Positions 8,041-16,555 of a stretch of DNA of 64,000 bases are shown here, piece by piece; within the stretch, counting starts at the first letter, position 1; each line of letters opens with the position of its first letter. The notes below the pieces were generated by a model, which was given only the letters and a program-made list of their open reading frames with translations, searched no databases and was not told where the DNA came from. The position numbers and the translations under genes were made by a program. Source of the stretch: Lachnospiraceae bacterium (lineage in GTDB: Bacteria; Bacillota; Clostridia; Lachnospirales; Lachnospiraceae); the NCBI GenBank assembly GCA_900770785.1, contig CAAGLJ010000224.1, positions 1 through 64,000 on the forward strand, read 5' to 3'.

Positions 8041-9663
8041 ATGGCATTGAGGTATGACACTGCAAGCGGACAATGGATTGATTCGGATGCAGAAGAAAAG
8101 GTAACAGAAACAGCGGCACAGCAGACGGTGGAGGAAAAGGCGGCCTATAATCCGATCCCGGAGGAACCGCAGAAAAAGAGCAGAAAGCCACTGTTTATTG
8201 GTATAGGAGTGGTAGCTGTACTTTGTGTGGTATTTGGAGTGATAGTAGCCGTCAGATCATTTGGAAATCCTTCTCAGGAAATCCTGATGGCTTTACAGAA
8301 TACCTTTAAGGATGAAACCCATACCGGAAAATTTCTACAGCAGCTTCGGGAGCTGACCAAAGAGGAATATACCATCAGTATGGCGGGCTCTATGGATGAT
8401 AAGATTTTCAGCCTGGAATACCACAATAATGCGAAAGAACCTCAGCTTAAGGGAAGCTATGAAGATTATTGGATAGAGGAAATCAAACTGCTGGCCTCCA
8501 TAACAGAGGACAGGGTGAAGGTACAGTTTTCCGATTTTGGGGACTATGTATTTACTTATAATTATAAGGAAAAAAAGACCGGTTATCTCTTTGAACAAGC
8601 GCAGGAAGAAGAAATAGAGGCGCTGGATTTTGTCTGTGAATATCTTTATGATATGAACAGTCAAAAATCCATGGATGATGAAATTTATGCTATTTTACTG
8701 GAAGAGTATAATAGCTGGAAATTCCAGAAGGCTGAAGCCAGAACCTTCAGGGTAAATGGAGAGAGAATCAAATGTGAGGGATATAAGACCGTAGTCAACA
8801 GTGACCAGTTGATCAGTGTGCTGGAATTAATAGAGGATCTGTATGTGGAGTATGGTCTGGATTACTGGAAGAAAATGCCGGATGATATAGAGGATCCTTT
8901 TGAAACATTGTATAGCGAACTGGATGAGATGCTGGATATGGAGATTACCTTCTACCTGACTGATGAACAGGTGGCCTGCATTTTGATGGAAACGGAAGAT
9001 GAGGAAATAAAAATTTCCTTTAAAGGAAACAAGAATGGTGCACAGGATATTGAGATAGTGGCAGATAACTATTCCATTCTGGAAATTGAACATGAAACGG
9101 CAAAAACAGAAGAAAAGACCAAGGTTTCTCTTTATGGTGCCCAACTGCTGGTTTTCACTTACGACTATGACAGCAATGATGTCGCACTGGAACTGGACTA
9201 TGACTACAGCACGTTTCGGCTGGCCGGAAGGGTGGAGATACAGGAAGAGGAGATAAAATACTCCCTGGACAGCCTCTATTTCATCTATACTACCATTGAC
9301 GATCTGGAATGTGAAGTGACAATAAAGAAGGGAGCCAATGTTGAGGAGATAGAAGGAGAGGAGTTTGATCTGGGTACTGCCACAGAGGATGAGTTTTACG
9401 ATGTGCTTGGTGAGATTTACAGTTCTCTTCCGGAAGAGGATTTTGGAGACTATCTCTATGATGACTATGAATATTATGATGAGGATTATGAGCTTACTCC
9501 GCAGGAGCTGTACGAATTTTATGAGGAATACTTTTATGGCAGTGATATAAGTCCGGAGGAATTTTTGGAGATGTTTCCAGAGTATGATATAAGTCCGGAG
9601 GAATTTCTGGAGCTGTTTCCACAGAATGGTACAGAGGAGATTACCGGCGGGATGGGTCTCTGA
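8041..9663 (+). CDS. Acidic membrane-anchored protein of unknown function
   Basis: I do not recognise a named family. The 540-residue product has a short charged cytoplasmic head (1-49), one hydrophobic segment at about 50-73, and a long very acidic extracellular part rich in Glu, Asp and Tyr. The tail has an acidic DDYEYYDEDYE run and two nearly identical 14-residue units beginning DISPEEFLE. It lies between an ABC ATPase and its two permeases, so it may help that exporter sense, bind or hand over substrate at the outer face of the membrane, but this is inference from position only. GGAGGGG precedes the ATG. Its stop lies 13 bases before the next start, suggesting co-translation. Confidence 0.8.
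   Translation: MALRYDTASGQWIDSDAEEKVTETAAQQTVEEKAAYNPIPEEPQKKSRKPLFIGIGVVAVLCVVFGVIVAVRSFGNPSQEILMALQNTFKDETHTGKFLQQLRELTKEEYTISMAGSMDDKIFSLEYHNNAKEPQLKGSYEDYWIEEIKLLASITEDRVKVQFSDFGDYVFTYNYKEKKTGYLFEQAQEEEIEALDFVCEYLYDMNSQKSMDDEIYAILLEEYNSWKFQKAEARTFRVNGERIKCEGYKTVVNSDQLISVLELIEDLYVEYGLDYWKKMPDDIEDPFETLYSELDEMLDMEITFYLTDEQVACILMETEDEEIKISFKGNKNGAQDIEIVADNYSILEIEHETAKTEEKTKVSLYGAQLLVFTYDYDSNDVALELDYDYSTFRLAGRVEIQEEEIKYSLDSLYFIYTTIDDLECEVTIKKGANVEEIEGEEFDLGTATEDEFYDVLGEIYSSLPEEDFGDYLYDDYEYYDEDYELTPQELYEFYEEYFYGSDISPEEFLEMFPEYDISPEEFLELFPQNGTEEITGGMGL
9544..9627 (+). repeat. Two 42-bp tandem repeats inside the acidic protein gene
   Basis: Copies at 9544-9585 and 9586-9627 both encode DISPEEFLE followed by a hydrophobic residue, FP and two variable residues. 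Few bases differ over most of the unit, pointing to a recent duplication. The copy number may vary between strains. Confidence 0.85.
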
Positions 9664-9676
9664 TTGGTTGTAAACG

Positions 9677-10882
9677 ATGAAGCTGTTTTTAACTTACTTT
9701 TCACTAGAATGGAAAAAAAGCATAAAAATTTTAGGGAAATCCATGGTCAGTATTCTGGTTATGGGTTTCCTTGTGGTAGCCACAGTGACTGTAGTGAGTA
9801 GAATCTTTCTGCAGTCACAGTTTTTTTCCAGGGTAGAGGTTGCAGTGGCAATTCCCAGGGGAGAGAGGCTGATTCAACAGGCCATGAGGTTTGTGGAGCG
9901 CATAGACAGTGTGAACAGTATCTGCCGGTTCCAATACGATGATTTGGAGAATGCTCTGGAAAAGCTGGATCAGGGACAGGTGGATGCGGTTATTCAGATT
10001 CCGGAGAATTTTTACGGAGATATTTATACAGGAAAAAATACACCGGCTACGCTCTATCTTGCAGGGAAAGAAAGGATAGAGAGTAAGGTTTTTGCCGAGC
10101 TGCTGGCAGAAAGTGTGTCTATGCTGCAGACGGCTCAGGCGGGAGTATACGCTACTCTGGATATTGCCGGGGAATATGAGGTAAAAATGGACAGAGGGGA
10201 GATTGGAGAATTTATCTCCCTGCTTTATATCAAAGAGATTTTAGGCAGGGGACAGTTTTTCCATAAAATTGTAGCCTCTCCTACCGGTTGGATCAATGCC
10301 CGCCAATACTATTTTTTGACGGCTTTTCTCCTGCTGCTTTTAATGAGCTCAATCTACTATGGCTTTCTTTATACCAAACAGACGAAAGCCCTGGAGCAAA
10401 AACTGTATTTATACGGAATGGGCAGTATGCAGCTGTCTCTTGTCCGTGTTCTGGTAATGACAATAAATCTCTGGATACTCGGCCTTTTGGTATACCTGGG
10501 AGGAAGAATAGTTTTGCCAGGGGAAGCTTTGGCTTTACAGCCTGTATCTCTGGGGCTTCTTCTGGGCCTTTTGGCATTGTGTGTGAATTTTGGTGCTTAT
10601 TTTCATCTGCTTTACAGCGTGGCAGAAAAAGGGATTCAGGGGGGAGTGCTGCTGCTGGTAATAAACCTGTTAATGGTGCTTTGTTCGGGTCTTCTTCTTC
10701 CTACAGCCTATTTACCAAAGTGGATAGTGGAAGCAGGAAAAATAATGCCTTTAACCTACTGGCAGGAATACGGCCTGGAGCTGCTTTTTGGAAATGTACA
10801 GATGTCGGAAACGGCCCTGCTTTTGGGTACAGCATTGATAATGACAGGATTAGGAGCCTTTAGCAAATGGAAAAAGCGATAG
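9677..10882 (+). CDS. ABC-2 type transporter permease
   Basis: A 401-residue integral membrane protein. One membrane segment at about 20-44 is followed by an extracellular domain of roughly 170 residues, then about five or six closely spaced membrane helices from 210 to the end, with the ABC-2 pattern GLLLPTAYLPKW and MPLTYW near 345-366. This topology matches exporter permeases of the YhgE/ABC-2 group. No strong ribosome site is visible, so translation probably depends on coupling to the preceding gene. It overlaps the next gene by 16 bases and should form a heterodimer with that product. Confidence 0.85.
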   Translation: MKLFLTYFSLEWKKSIKILGKSMVSILVMGFLVVATVTVVSRIFLQSQFFSRVEVAVAIPRGERLIQQAMRFVERIDSVNSICRFQYDDLENALEKLDQGQVDAVIQIPENFYGDIYTGKNTPATLYLAGKERIESKVFAELLAESVSMLQTAQAGVYATLDIAGEYEVKMDRGEIGEFISLLYIKEILGRGQFFHKIVASPTGWINARQYYFLTAFLLLLLMSSIYYGFLYTKQTKALEQKLYLYGMGSMQLSLVRVLVMTINLWILGLLVYLGGRIVLPGEALALQPVSLGLLLGLLALCVNFGAYFHLLYSVAEKGIQGGVLLLVINLLMVLCSGLLLPTAYLPKWIVEAGKIMPLTYWQEYGLELLFGNVQMSETALLLGTALIMTGLGAFSKWKKR

Positions 10883-11901
10883 TCTGGTATAAGCTCTGGT
10901 TAAAACTTTATATTAAACGTCCCTCCACCTGGATTTTTGCCGTGGCTGTGGGACTGCTCTTATGGGTCATATCCTCCATTTCGCTGCCGGACAGCAGTAA
11001 TCTTCTGGTGGGCGTCTGTTACCCTGGGGGAACCTATGGAGAAGAGCTGGAAAAGGTTCTTAAGGAAGGAAACAGTATTTTTACCTTTGTAGCCTATGGC
11101 GATGAACAAAAGCTCTATGAGGATGTACTGGGAGGCAGGCTGGAATGTGGTTTTCTTTTTGATGAGGATTTTCAGGAAAAAATGGAAAAGGGCAGAATAA
11201 GGGGAAGTATTACCTGCCTGTCCACCCCTCTGGGCTTTAAGAGTGAAGTGGCAAAAGAGACTCTTTATGCCCATTTACTCATGGTCAGCAGTCGGGACAT
11301 ATTGATTGACGGTGAACTTAAGGTTTTTGGGGAAGAAGAGGAAACCAGAACTGAGCAGCTGCTTAAACGGGAGCAGGAGTACAGGCTGAGCCAGGAGGTA
11401 TTTCAGTTAAAAACCATCATGCTGTCACCCAAAGAGGGGCAGGAGCAGGAAAAGGAGGTGTCTTGCTATCCCATGCAGGCCGCAGGCGGGTTATTGATTT
11501 TTTTATTTCTGTTCTTGTCCCAGGGAGGAAAATTTCGACAGGGAGAGAAGGGCGTACAAAAAGCCATGCAGCCAAAAGACCACTTTCTTTTTGGCGTAAT
11601 GAGAGGCCTTGCGGCGGGGACACTTCCCGCAGCGGCTCTTTTGCTGATGCTTCAAATTCTGGGAAGTTCCAGGGGATGGATAAGGGAAAGTGGGATGCTG
11701 CTGCTATTTCTTTGTGCGGGCAGTCTTTGGAGCCAGCTGGCAGGATATTTTATGAAAAAAGAAACTACCTTTGTGGCAGTAGCTTTTGCCCTTGCCTTAA
11801 TACACATATTTATCTGTCCTATACTTGTGGACTGGAGCAGCTTTATTCCTGCGATGAAATATGTCAGTCTGCTTTTTCCTCTGGGAATATATTTGCTGTG
11901 A
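10867..11901 (+). CDS. Second ABC-2 type transporter permease
   Basis: The 344-residue product has the same layout as the preceding permease: a membrane segment at about 20-38, an external domain to about 195, then membrane helices to the C-terminus, including FLFLFLS near 205 and a final LFPLGIYLL. The start lies inside the preceding gene in another frame, which indicates tight translational coupling and a heterodimeric transporter with the ATPase at 7337. It is shorter than its partner. It ends the operon; hairpins follow at 11955 and 12123. Confidence 0.82.
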   Translation: MEKAIVWYKLWLKLYIKRPSTWIFAVAVGLLLWVISSISLPDSSNLLVGVCYPGGTYGEELEKVLKEGNSIFTFVAYGDEQKLYEDVLGGRLECGFLFDEDFQEKMEKGRIRGSITCLSTPLGFKSEVAKETLYAHLLMVSSRDILIDGELKVFGEEEETRTEQLLKREQEYRLSQEVFQLKTIMLSPKEGQEQEKEVSCYPMQAAGGLLIFLFLFLSQGGKFRQGEKGVQKAMQPKDHFLFGVMRGLAAGTLPAAALLLMLQILGSSRGWIRESGMLLLFLCAGSLWSQLAGYFMKKETTFVAVAFALALIHIFICPILVDWSSFIPAMKYVSLLFPLGIYLL

Positions 11902-11954
11902 TGAAAAGCTGACCGGCATGAAGAAGTGAAAAATATAAGCCCTTAAAAGGGAGG

Positions 11955-11982
11955 ATGCCAGGTAAATTACTTTACCTGGCAT
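11955..11982. terminator. Perfect 12-bp hairpin after the ABC exporter operon
   Basis: ATGCCAGGTAAA pairs with TTTACCTGGCAT around TTAC. Only TATTAT follows, so the T tract is weak. It lies 53 bases after the exporter stop. The non-coding stretch 11902-12179 otherwise holds AT-rich sequence and the hairpin at 12123. Confidence 0.6.
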
Positions 11983-12122
11983 TATTATGAAAAAGTTTAT
12001 TAATATAAAAATAGGAAAAATCGTAAGGAAATTGTTTTCTATAGTGTAAGTATATACAGGAAAAATGGATATTTAATGTTAAGCGAATGAAAAATCCTTT
12101 AATGATTCATGAACAAAATATG

Positions 12123-12155
12123 AACGACCCCATACCATTGGCAGGGGCCGTTTTT
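12123..12155. terminator. Hairpin between convergent exporter and cyclophilin genes
   Basis: AACG, one mismatch, CCCC pair with GGGG, one mismatch, CGTT, and TTTTTAAAAA follows on the plus strand. It lies 25 bases beyond the stop of the minus-strand cyclophilin gene, so it probably serves as a terminator for either or both directions. Confidence 0.65.
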
Positions 12156-12179
12156 AAAAACATATGATTATAAAAGATA

Positions 12180-12701
12180 CTACATTTTGTCCGGTTCAGG
12201 GTAGTCAACACCAAATGTGTCTACAGTGACACTTTTTATACGCTGCTCAGAAAGAGGACGGTCGGAATAATCAGTAGCCTCTTCGGCGATACGATTTACC
12301 ACATCCATGCCCTCAATTACTTTGCCGAAAGCGGCATAGGAGCCATCCAGATGGGGTGAGGTTTTGTGCATGATGAAAAACTGGCTGCCGGCAGAATCGG
12401 GATTCATGGCCCTTGCCATAGAAAGGACACCCTCCGTATGCTTTAAGTCATTTGCCACACCATTCTGGGCGAATTCACCTTTGATGCTGTAGCCGGGGCC
12501 GCCCATACCGGTACCATCAGGACAGCCGCCCTGAATCATAAAGCCTTTGATTACGCGATGAAAAATCAAGCCATCATAGAAGTTTTTGTTAATCAGACTG
12601 ATAAAGTTGTTCACAGAAACAGGTGCTGTCTCAGGATACAACTCTGCTTTGATAATAGAACCATCTTCCATGGTAAAAGTAACAATAGGATTTGCTGTCA
12701 T
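12180..12701 (-). CDS. Cyclophilin-type peptidyl-prolyl isomerase
   Basis: This 173-residue protein catalyses cis-trans rotation of proline peptide bonds and helps protein folding. The cyclophilin core is clear: FHRVIKGFMIQGGCPDGTG near 48-66 with the catalytic Arg and the QGG motif, GVLSMARAMNPDSAGSQFFI near 90-109, and LDGSYAAFGKVIEGMDVV near 117-134. There is no signal peptide, so it should be cytosolic. AAAGGAAAG precedes the start on the minus strand. It is transcribed alone, divergent from the GNAT gene and convergent with the exporter operon. Confidence 0.95.
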   Translation of the reverse strand: MTANPIVTFTMEDGSIIKAELYPETAPVSVNNFISLINKNFYDGLIFHRVIKGFMIQGGCPDGTGMGGPGYSIKGEFAQNGVANDLKHTEGVLSMARAMNPDSAGSQFFIMHKTSPHLDGSYAAFGKVIEGMDVVNRIAEEATDYSDRPLSEQRIKSVTVDTFGVDYPEPDKM

Positions 12702-12720
12702 AATTACTTTCCTTTCTTCG

Positions 12721-12756
12721 TCTCTTGTTTTACAATGGACAAGAGAACTTTATTTT
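12721..12756 (+). promoter_or_regulatory. Candidate promoter and operator between cyclophilin and GNAT genes
   Basis: TCTCTTGT (12721-12728) and ACAAGAGA (12739-12746) form a perfect 8-bp inverted repeat with a 10-base spacer. It flanks a candidate -35 TTTACA (12729-12734) with TATTTT at 12751-12756. A repressor dimer bound here would block the plus-strand promoter and could also affect the divergent gene. Confidence 0.45.
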
Positions 12757-12820
12757 TATGACCTATTGTACAGGGCTTTGGTTAAGAAGTAAAGAAGAAC
12801 TGAAAAGAAAAGGAAACATT

Positions 12821-13639
12821 ATGCTGAAACACATTATTCTGCTGTCAAAGAAAAACCCGGAATCACTGGATCGGCTTCTGGCTCAGCTTGAGGAGCAAAA
12901 CATAACCTTCTTTAGAGAACTGCCTGAGCAGGATCTTCTTTTGAATGAGGTTTTGTTTATTACCGATATGGGAACGGTAGCACAGGAGCTACTGAAGCAG
13001 CAGGCTAATGTACTGGGCTGGCTCCATCAGGAAAACGGGAATGACTGTTTTGGACAGCTGCCCTACATGGTAGAAGGACTGGAGGAAGTTGAGTTTTCCT
13101 ATTTGGAAAAGGTATATAACCGTTTCCAGAGGATACCCTGGCAAATTGCCAAAACCAGCAGATGTATTATCCGGGAAATGAAGGAAGAAGATGTAGATGC
13201 CCTGTATGATATTTATGCCAGAAAGGAAATCACACGCTATATGGAAGGCCTCTATCCCAATCGGGAAGAGGAACGGGAATATATGCGAAATTATATTGCC
13301 CATGCCTACTCCTTCTGGGGCTTTGGAACCTGGGTTGTGGAGCATAAGCAGGATGGGAAAATAATTGGACGCGTAGGCTTTAATTTAAGGGAGGGCTATG
13401 AATACCCTGAGCTGGGATTTCTGATCGCCTTCGATTATCAGCGTAAAGGACTGGCCTATGAGGTTTGCCGAAAGGCATTAGAGGTAGGGAAGGAAGAGTA
13501 TGGATTTATCCGGGTGCAGGCTATGGTAAAAGAAGCAAATATTCCCTCCCAGGGTCTTTGTAAGAAACTGGGTTTTATGCTGGCGGGAAAAGTACAGGAG
13601 CAGGGGGAGGAATATCTGCTGTACGAAAAATCCCTGTAG
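12821..13639 (+). CDS. GNAT N-acetyltransferase with extra N-terminal domain
   Basis: The C-terminal part of this 272-residue protein (about 108-272) is a GNAT acetyltransferase: IIREMKEEDVDALYDIYA at the start, a central beta segment IIGRVGFNL, the acetyl-CoA loop YQRKGLAYEVCRKAL near 206-220, and LCKKLGFMLAGKV. The first 105 residues are a separate domain with ITDMGTVAQELLKQQANVLGWLHQEN, which resembles a degenerate nucleotide- or phosphate-handling Rossmann-type domain, but I cannot name it. The acetyl acceptor is unknown. An upstream start at 12725 falls inside the promoter; ATG 12821 follows AAAAGGAAAC. Possible targets are ribosomal proteins, small amines or antibiotics. Confidence 0.85.
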   Translation: MLKHIILLSKKNPESLDRLLAQLEEQNITFFRELPEQDLLLNEVLFITDMGTVAQELLKQQANVLGWLHQENGNDCFGQLPYMVEGLEEVEFSYLEKVYNRFQRIPWQIAKTSRCIIREMKEEDVDALYDIYARKEITRYMEGLYPNREEEREYMRNYIAHAYSFWGFGTWVVEHKQDGKIIGRVGFNLREGYEYPELGFLIAFDYQRKGLAYEVCRKALEVGKEEYGFIRVQAMVKEANIPSQGLCKKLGFMLAGKVQEQGEEYLLYEKSL

Positions 13640-13654
13640 GATCAGGCGGTTTTT

Positions 13655-13703
13655 GGGGATTATGGAAAATCCCCTTGCATTCAGACCAGAATTGTTTTAT
13701 TTT
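13655..13703 (+). promoter_or_regulatory. Short hairpin and candidate promoter before azlC
   Basis: GGGGATT (13655-13661) pairs with AATCCCC (13668-13674), a possible weak terminator for the GNAT gene. TTGCAT (13675-13680) and TATTTT (13698-13703) are 17 bases apart and may start transcription of azlCD. Confidence 0.4.
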
Positions 13704-13724
13704 GGTTAATATTGGAGAGAATGG

Positions 13725-14456
13725 ATGATGACAGACATAAATAAACGATTGTTTCGTAAAGGGGTGAAGGACGGTATACCTATCGGACTGGGATATTTTG
13801 CGGTTTCCTTTACCCTGGGAATTGCAGCAAAAAATGCAGGAATGACGGCTTTTCAGGCGGCAGCTACCAGTGCCCTGATCAATGCTTCGGCGGGGGAATT
13901 TATCGGCTTTACCCTGATTGCAGCGAATGCAGGCTATCTGGAGGTTATGGTAATGGAGGCAGTGGCTAATGCCAGATACCTTTTGATGTCCTGTGCATTG
14001 AGTCAGAAAATAGCTCCCTCTACCGGTTTATTCCATAGAATGCTTATGGGCTTTTATGTGACGGACGAAATTTTTGGTGTTTCCATTGCCCAGAAGGAGG
14101 AGCTGAAGCCAGCTTATTCTTATGGGGTGATTTCCATGGCTGCACCGGGATGGACAATGGGTACCTTTTTGGGCGTTCTGATGGGAAATATTTTGCCCTT
14201 ACGTCTGGTCAGCGCTTTGAGCGTTGCTTTGTACGGAATGTTTGCAGCCGTTTTTGTTCCCCCGGCCAGGGAAAATAAGGTAGTGGCAGGATTGGTCGTT
14301 TTGAGCTTTCTGACCAGCTTTTTCTTTCATAGGCTGCCGATTTTTGACGCCATTTCTGCAGGAATGAAGATTATTATTCTGACGGTAATCATCTCCCTGG
14401 CAGCAGCTCTGGTGTTTCCGTTGAAAGATAAACAGGAGAAAGAGGAGACAATTTAG
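13725..14456 (+). CDS. azlC: AzlC-type branched-chain amino acid exporter, large subunit
   Basis: AzlC with AzlD exports branched-chain amino acids; loss or overexpression of the pair in Bacillus confers 4-azaleucine phenotypes. The 243-residue protein is hydrophobic with about six or seven membrane segments and carries the family pattern GIPIGLGYFAVSFTLGIAAKNAG at 15-37, ATSALINASAGEF near 47-59 and ANARYLLMSCALSQK near 80-94. The small subunit follows after four bases. Two ATG codons (13725 and 13728) are both compatible with the GGAGAG site. In this window an importer for the same class of substrates lies 4 kb downstream. Confidence 0.9.
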   Translation: MMTDINKRLFRKGVKDGIPIGLGYFAVSFTLGIAAKNAGMTAFQAAATSALINASAGEFIGFTLIAANAGYLEVMVMEAVANARYLLMSCALSQKIAPSTGLFHRMLMGFYVTDEIFGVSIAQKEELKPAYSYGVISMAAPGWTMGTFLGVLMGNILPLRLVSALSVALYGMFAAVFVPPARENKVVAGLVVLSFLTSFFFHRLPIFDAISAGMKIIILTVIISLAAALVFPLKDKQEKEETI

Positions 14457-14460
14457 GAGT

Positions 14461-14769
14461 ATGGAACGCAGCATATATGTATATATTTTAATTATGGCAG
14501 GAATCACCTATCTGATTCGCGTTCTGCCTTTAACCTTGATTCGTAAGGAAATTACCAATACAACTATTCGTTCCTTTCTTTATTATGTTCCTTATGTAAC
14601 ACTGGCGGTAATGACCTTTCCGGCCATTCTGGAGTCGACCCAGACGCCCTGGGCAGGCGGGGCAGCCCTTATTACAGCCCTTTTTCTGGCCTGGAGGGGA
14701 AAAAGTCTGTTTCAGGTGTCAGTGATAAGCTGCATAGTGGTATTTGTACTGGAGCTCTTTCTCGTATAA
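14461..14769 (+). CDS. azlD: AzlD-type branched-chain amino acid exporter, small subunit
   Basis: This 102-residue membrane protein has about three or four hydrophobic segments and the family pattern AGITYLIRVLPLTLIRKEI near 14-32 followed by SFLYYVPYVTLAVMTFPAIL. It should pair with the AzlC-like protein encoded four bases upstream. The start codon ATG follows TTTAGGAGT, so the ribosome site overlaps the azlC stop, consistent with coupled translation. No regulator gene of the azlB type is next to the pair. Confidence 0.88.
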   Translation: MERSIYVYILIMAGITYLIRVLPLTLIRKEITNTTIRSFLYYVPYVTLAVMTFPAILESTQTPWAGGAALITALFLAWRGKSLFQVSVISCIVVFVLELFLV

Positions 14770-14780
14770 GGAGGTTTGTC

Positions 14781-16451
14781 TTGGGACAAAAGAGTAAAAA
14801 GGATGGATTCATTCTGCAGGCCGGGATTCTGGCAGCAGCAGGCATCGTCGTAAGAATTATTGGAATTTTATACAGAAGCCCTCTGGTAGCCATTATCGGT
14901 GACGAAGGAAATGGATATTATAACACAGCCTATGTGATTTATACTATTATTCTTCTGGTCTCTTCCTATAGTATTCCTTCCGCAGTATCCAAGGTGATTG
15001 CAGCCAAACTGGCAAAGGGAGAGTACCAAAATGCCCATAAAATTTTTATGGGTGCTTTTTACTATGTCATCGTGGTAGGCGGACTTGCCAGCCTGGCCTG
15101 TTTTTTCTTTGCCGAAAAAATGGTAGGGGAAAGCTCCGCCCAGGTACTTCGCGTTTTTTCACCTACTATTTTTCTTTCCGGTCTGCTGGGAGTAATGCGG
15201 GGATATTTTCAGGCTCATAAAAGCATGATACAGACCTCTTTTTCCCAGATTCTGGAGCAGATTTTAAATGCTCTGGTCAGTATTGGAGCTGCCTTTGGCC
15301 TGATGAGTCTGGTGCGGAATAAAGATGCCACTACTCAGGCGATTTACGGAGCTATGGGAAGTGCTTTGGGGACCGGCGCAGGGGTACTGGCAGCCCTGCT
15401 GTTTATGGTCTCTGTTTATGGTCTGAATCGCGGTATGTTTATGAGAAGGAGGAAGCGGGACAGAAGCGGACAGACGATGACCTATAGGCAGGTTTTTGGG
15501 CTGATTATCGGTATGGTAACGCCGGTGCTGCTAAGTACCTGTATCTATAACATGAGCAGTGCCATGAACCTGAAAATTTACTGCGGTATTATGGAAAATA
15601 TTAAAAGCTATACGGAAGCACAGGCCACCACCTATTATGGTCTTTTTTCCGGGAAAGCCAATCAGATTACCAATATCCCCATTGCCCTGGCAACAGCCAT
15701 GTCATCGGCGATTATTCCCAGTATATCCGCCAGCTTTGAAAAAAAGGCGAAGAAGGAATGTAGGAAAAAGATCAGCAGTGCCATCAAGACCACCATGCTG
15801 ATTTCCATTCCTGCCGCTGTAGGCTTGGCGGTATTGGCCAGGCCAGTGGTTTATGTACTTTATCCACAGGCAAAAACTCTGGAACTGGTGGCAGGTCTTT
15901 TACGGGTTTTAGCTGTATCAGTAGTCTTTTACGGGCTGTCTACCCTCAGTAATGGAGTGCTTCAGGGAACCGGCTACGTGAATAAGCCGGTCATTCATGC
16001 CGCCGTAGCCTTAGTGGTTCAGACGGCAGTGCTGGTGCTGCTTCTGTTGTTTACGGAGACTGACCTTTATGCACTTGCGGCAGCAGCCATTACCTATTCC
16101 TTCTGCATGAGTCTTTTTAACGGAATCAGTATGCGTAAAAAGCTGCGTTACCGGCAGGAGATGCGAAAAACCTTTCTGATTCCCACCCTTGCCAGTCTGC
16201 CGATGGGAATGGCTGCCTGGCTGGTGTATCAGGGAGGCAGCAGCCTGTTCGTCCTTAGTGGACTGATAAACAGAGGGGAAATGAACTGGTTATACAACTG
16301 CATCTGTCTGGCAGCGGCAATTTTGATAGCTGCCCCCATTTACTTTGCTTTGGTGATTAAGCTGGGAGCAGTGGGAAAGGCAGAGCTGGCTGCCATGCCT
16401 GGCGGAAGGCGGATAGCAGGTATCGGGGAAAAGCTGCATTTACTGAAATAA
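14781..16451 (+). CDS. Polysaccharide/lipid II flippase-like protein (MOP superfamily)
   Basis: The 556-residue protein has about fourteen membrane helices and belongs to the polysaccharide biosynthesis branch of the MOP transporters, which includes SpoVB and the MurJ-type lipid II flippases. The N-terminal pattern FILQAGILAAAGIVVRIIG and DEGNGYYNTAYVIYTI (near 37-52), and GLLGVMRGYFQAHKSM near 135-150, are typical of the Firmicute SpoVB/MurJ-like group. Start is TTG at 14781 behind a near-perfect AAGGAGG; no better ATG lies nearby. It probably moves a lipid-linked cell-wall or exopolysaccharide precursor to the outside. The exact substrate is not readable. Confidence 0.85.
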   Translation: MGQKSKKDGFILQAGILAAAGIVVRIIGILYRSPLVAIIGDEGNGYYNTAYVIYTIILLVSSYSIPSAVSKVIAAKLAKGEYQNAHKIFMGAFYYVIVVGGLASLACFFFAEKMVGESSAQVLRVFSPTIFLSGLLGVMRGYFQAHKSMIQTSFSQILEQILNALVSIGAAFGLMSLVRNKDATTQAIYGAMGSALGTGAGVLAALLFMVSVYGLNRGMFMRRRKRDRSGQTMTYRQVFGLIIGMVTPVLLSTCIYNMSSAMNLKIYCGIMENIKSYTEAQATTYYGLFSGKANQITNIPIALATAMSSAIIPSISASFEKKAKKECRKKISSAIKTTMLISIPAAVGLAVLARPVVYVLYPQAKTLELVAGLLRVLAVSVVFYGLSTLSNGVLQGTGYVNKPVIHAAVALVVQTAVLVLLLLFTETDLYALAAAAITYSFCMSLFNGISMRKKLRYRQEMRKTFLIPTLASLPMGMAAWLVYQGGSSLFVLSGLINRGEMNWLYNCICLAAAILIAAPIYFALVIKLGAVGKAELAAMPGGRRIAGIGEKLHLLK

Positions 16452-16555
16452 GTACCCATGTGGAAAAAAGGGGTAGACTTTTCCTATAGAATGGTTGTAA
16501 AATAACAGGAAATGTATACTAAACAAGGAAAAGATATTTTGGTTGTGGAGAGGAA

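Noticed and set aside
10288..10863. 191-residue frame inside the first ABC-2 permease
   Set aside because: It is a shadow in another frame of a clearly coding membrane protein, rich in Ser, Gly and Cys, with no ribosome site.
11463..11912. 149-residue frame inside the second ABC-2 permease
   Set aside because: Alternative-frame shadow of the permease; composition unlike a real protein.
15860..15868. Perfect TTATCCACA DnaA box
   Set aside because: A single copy inside the flippase coding sequence, expected by chance; no neighbours.
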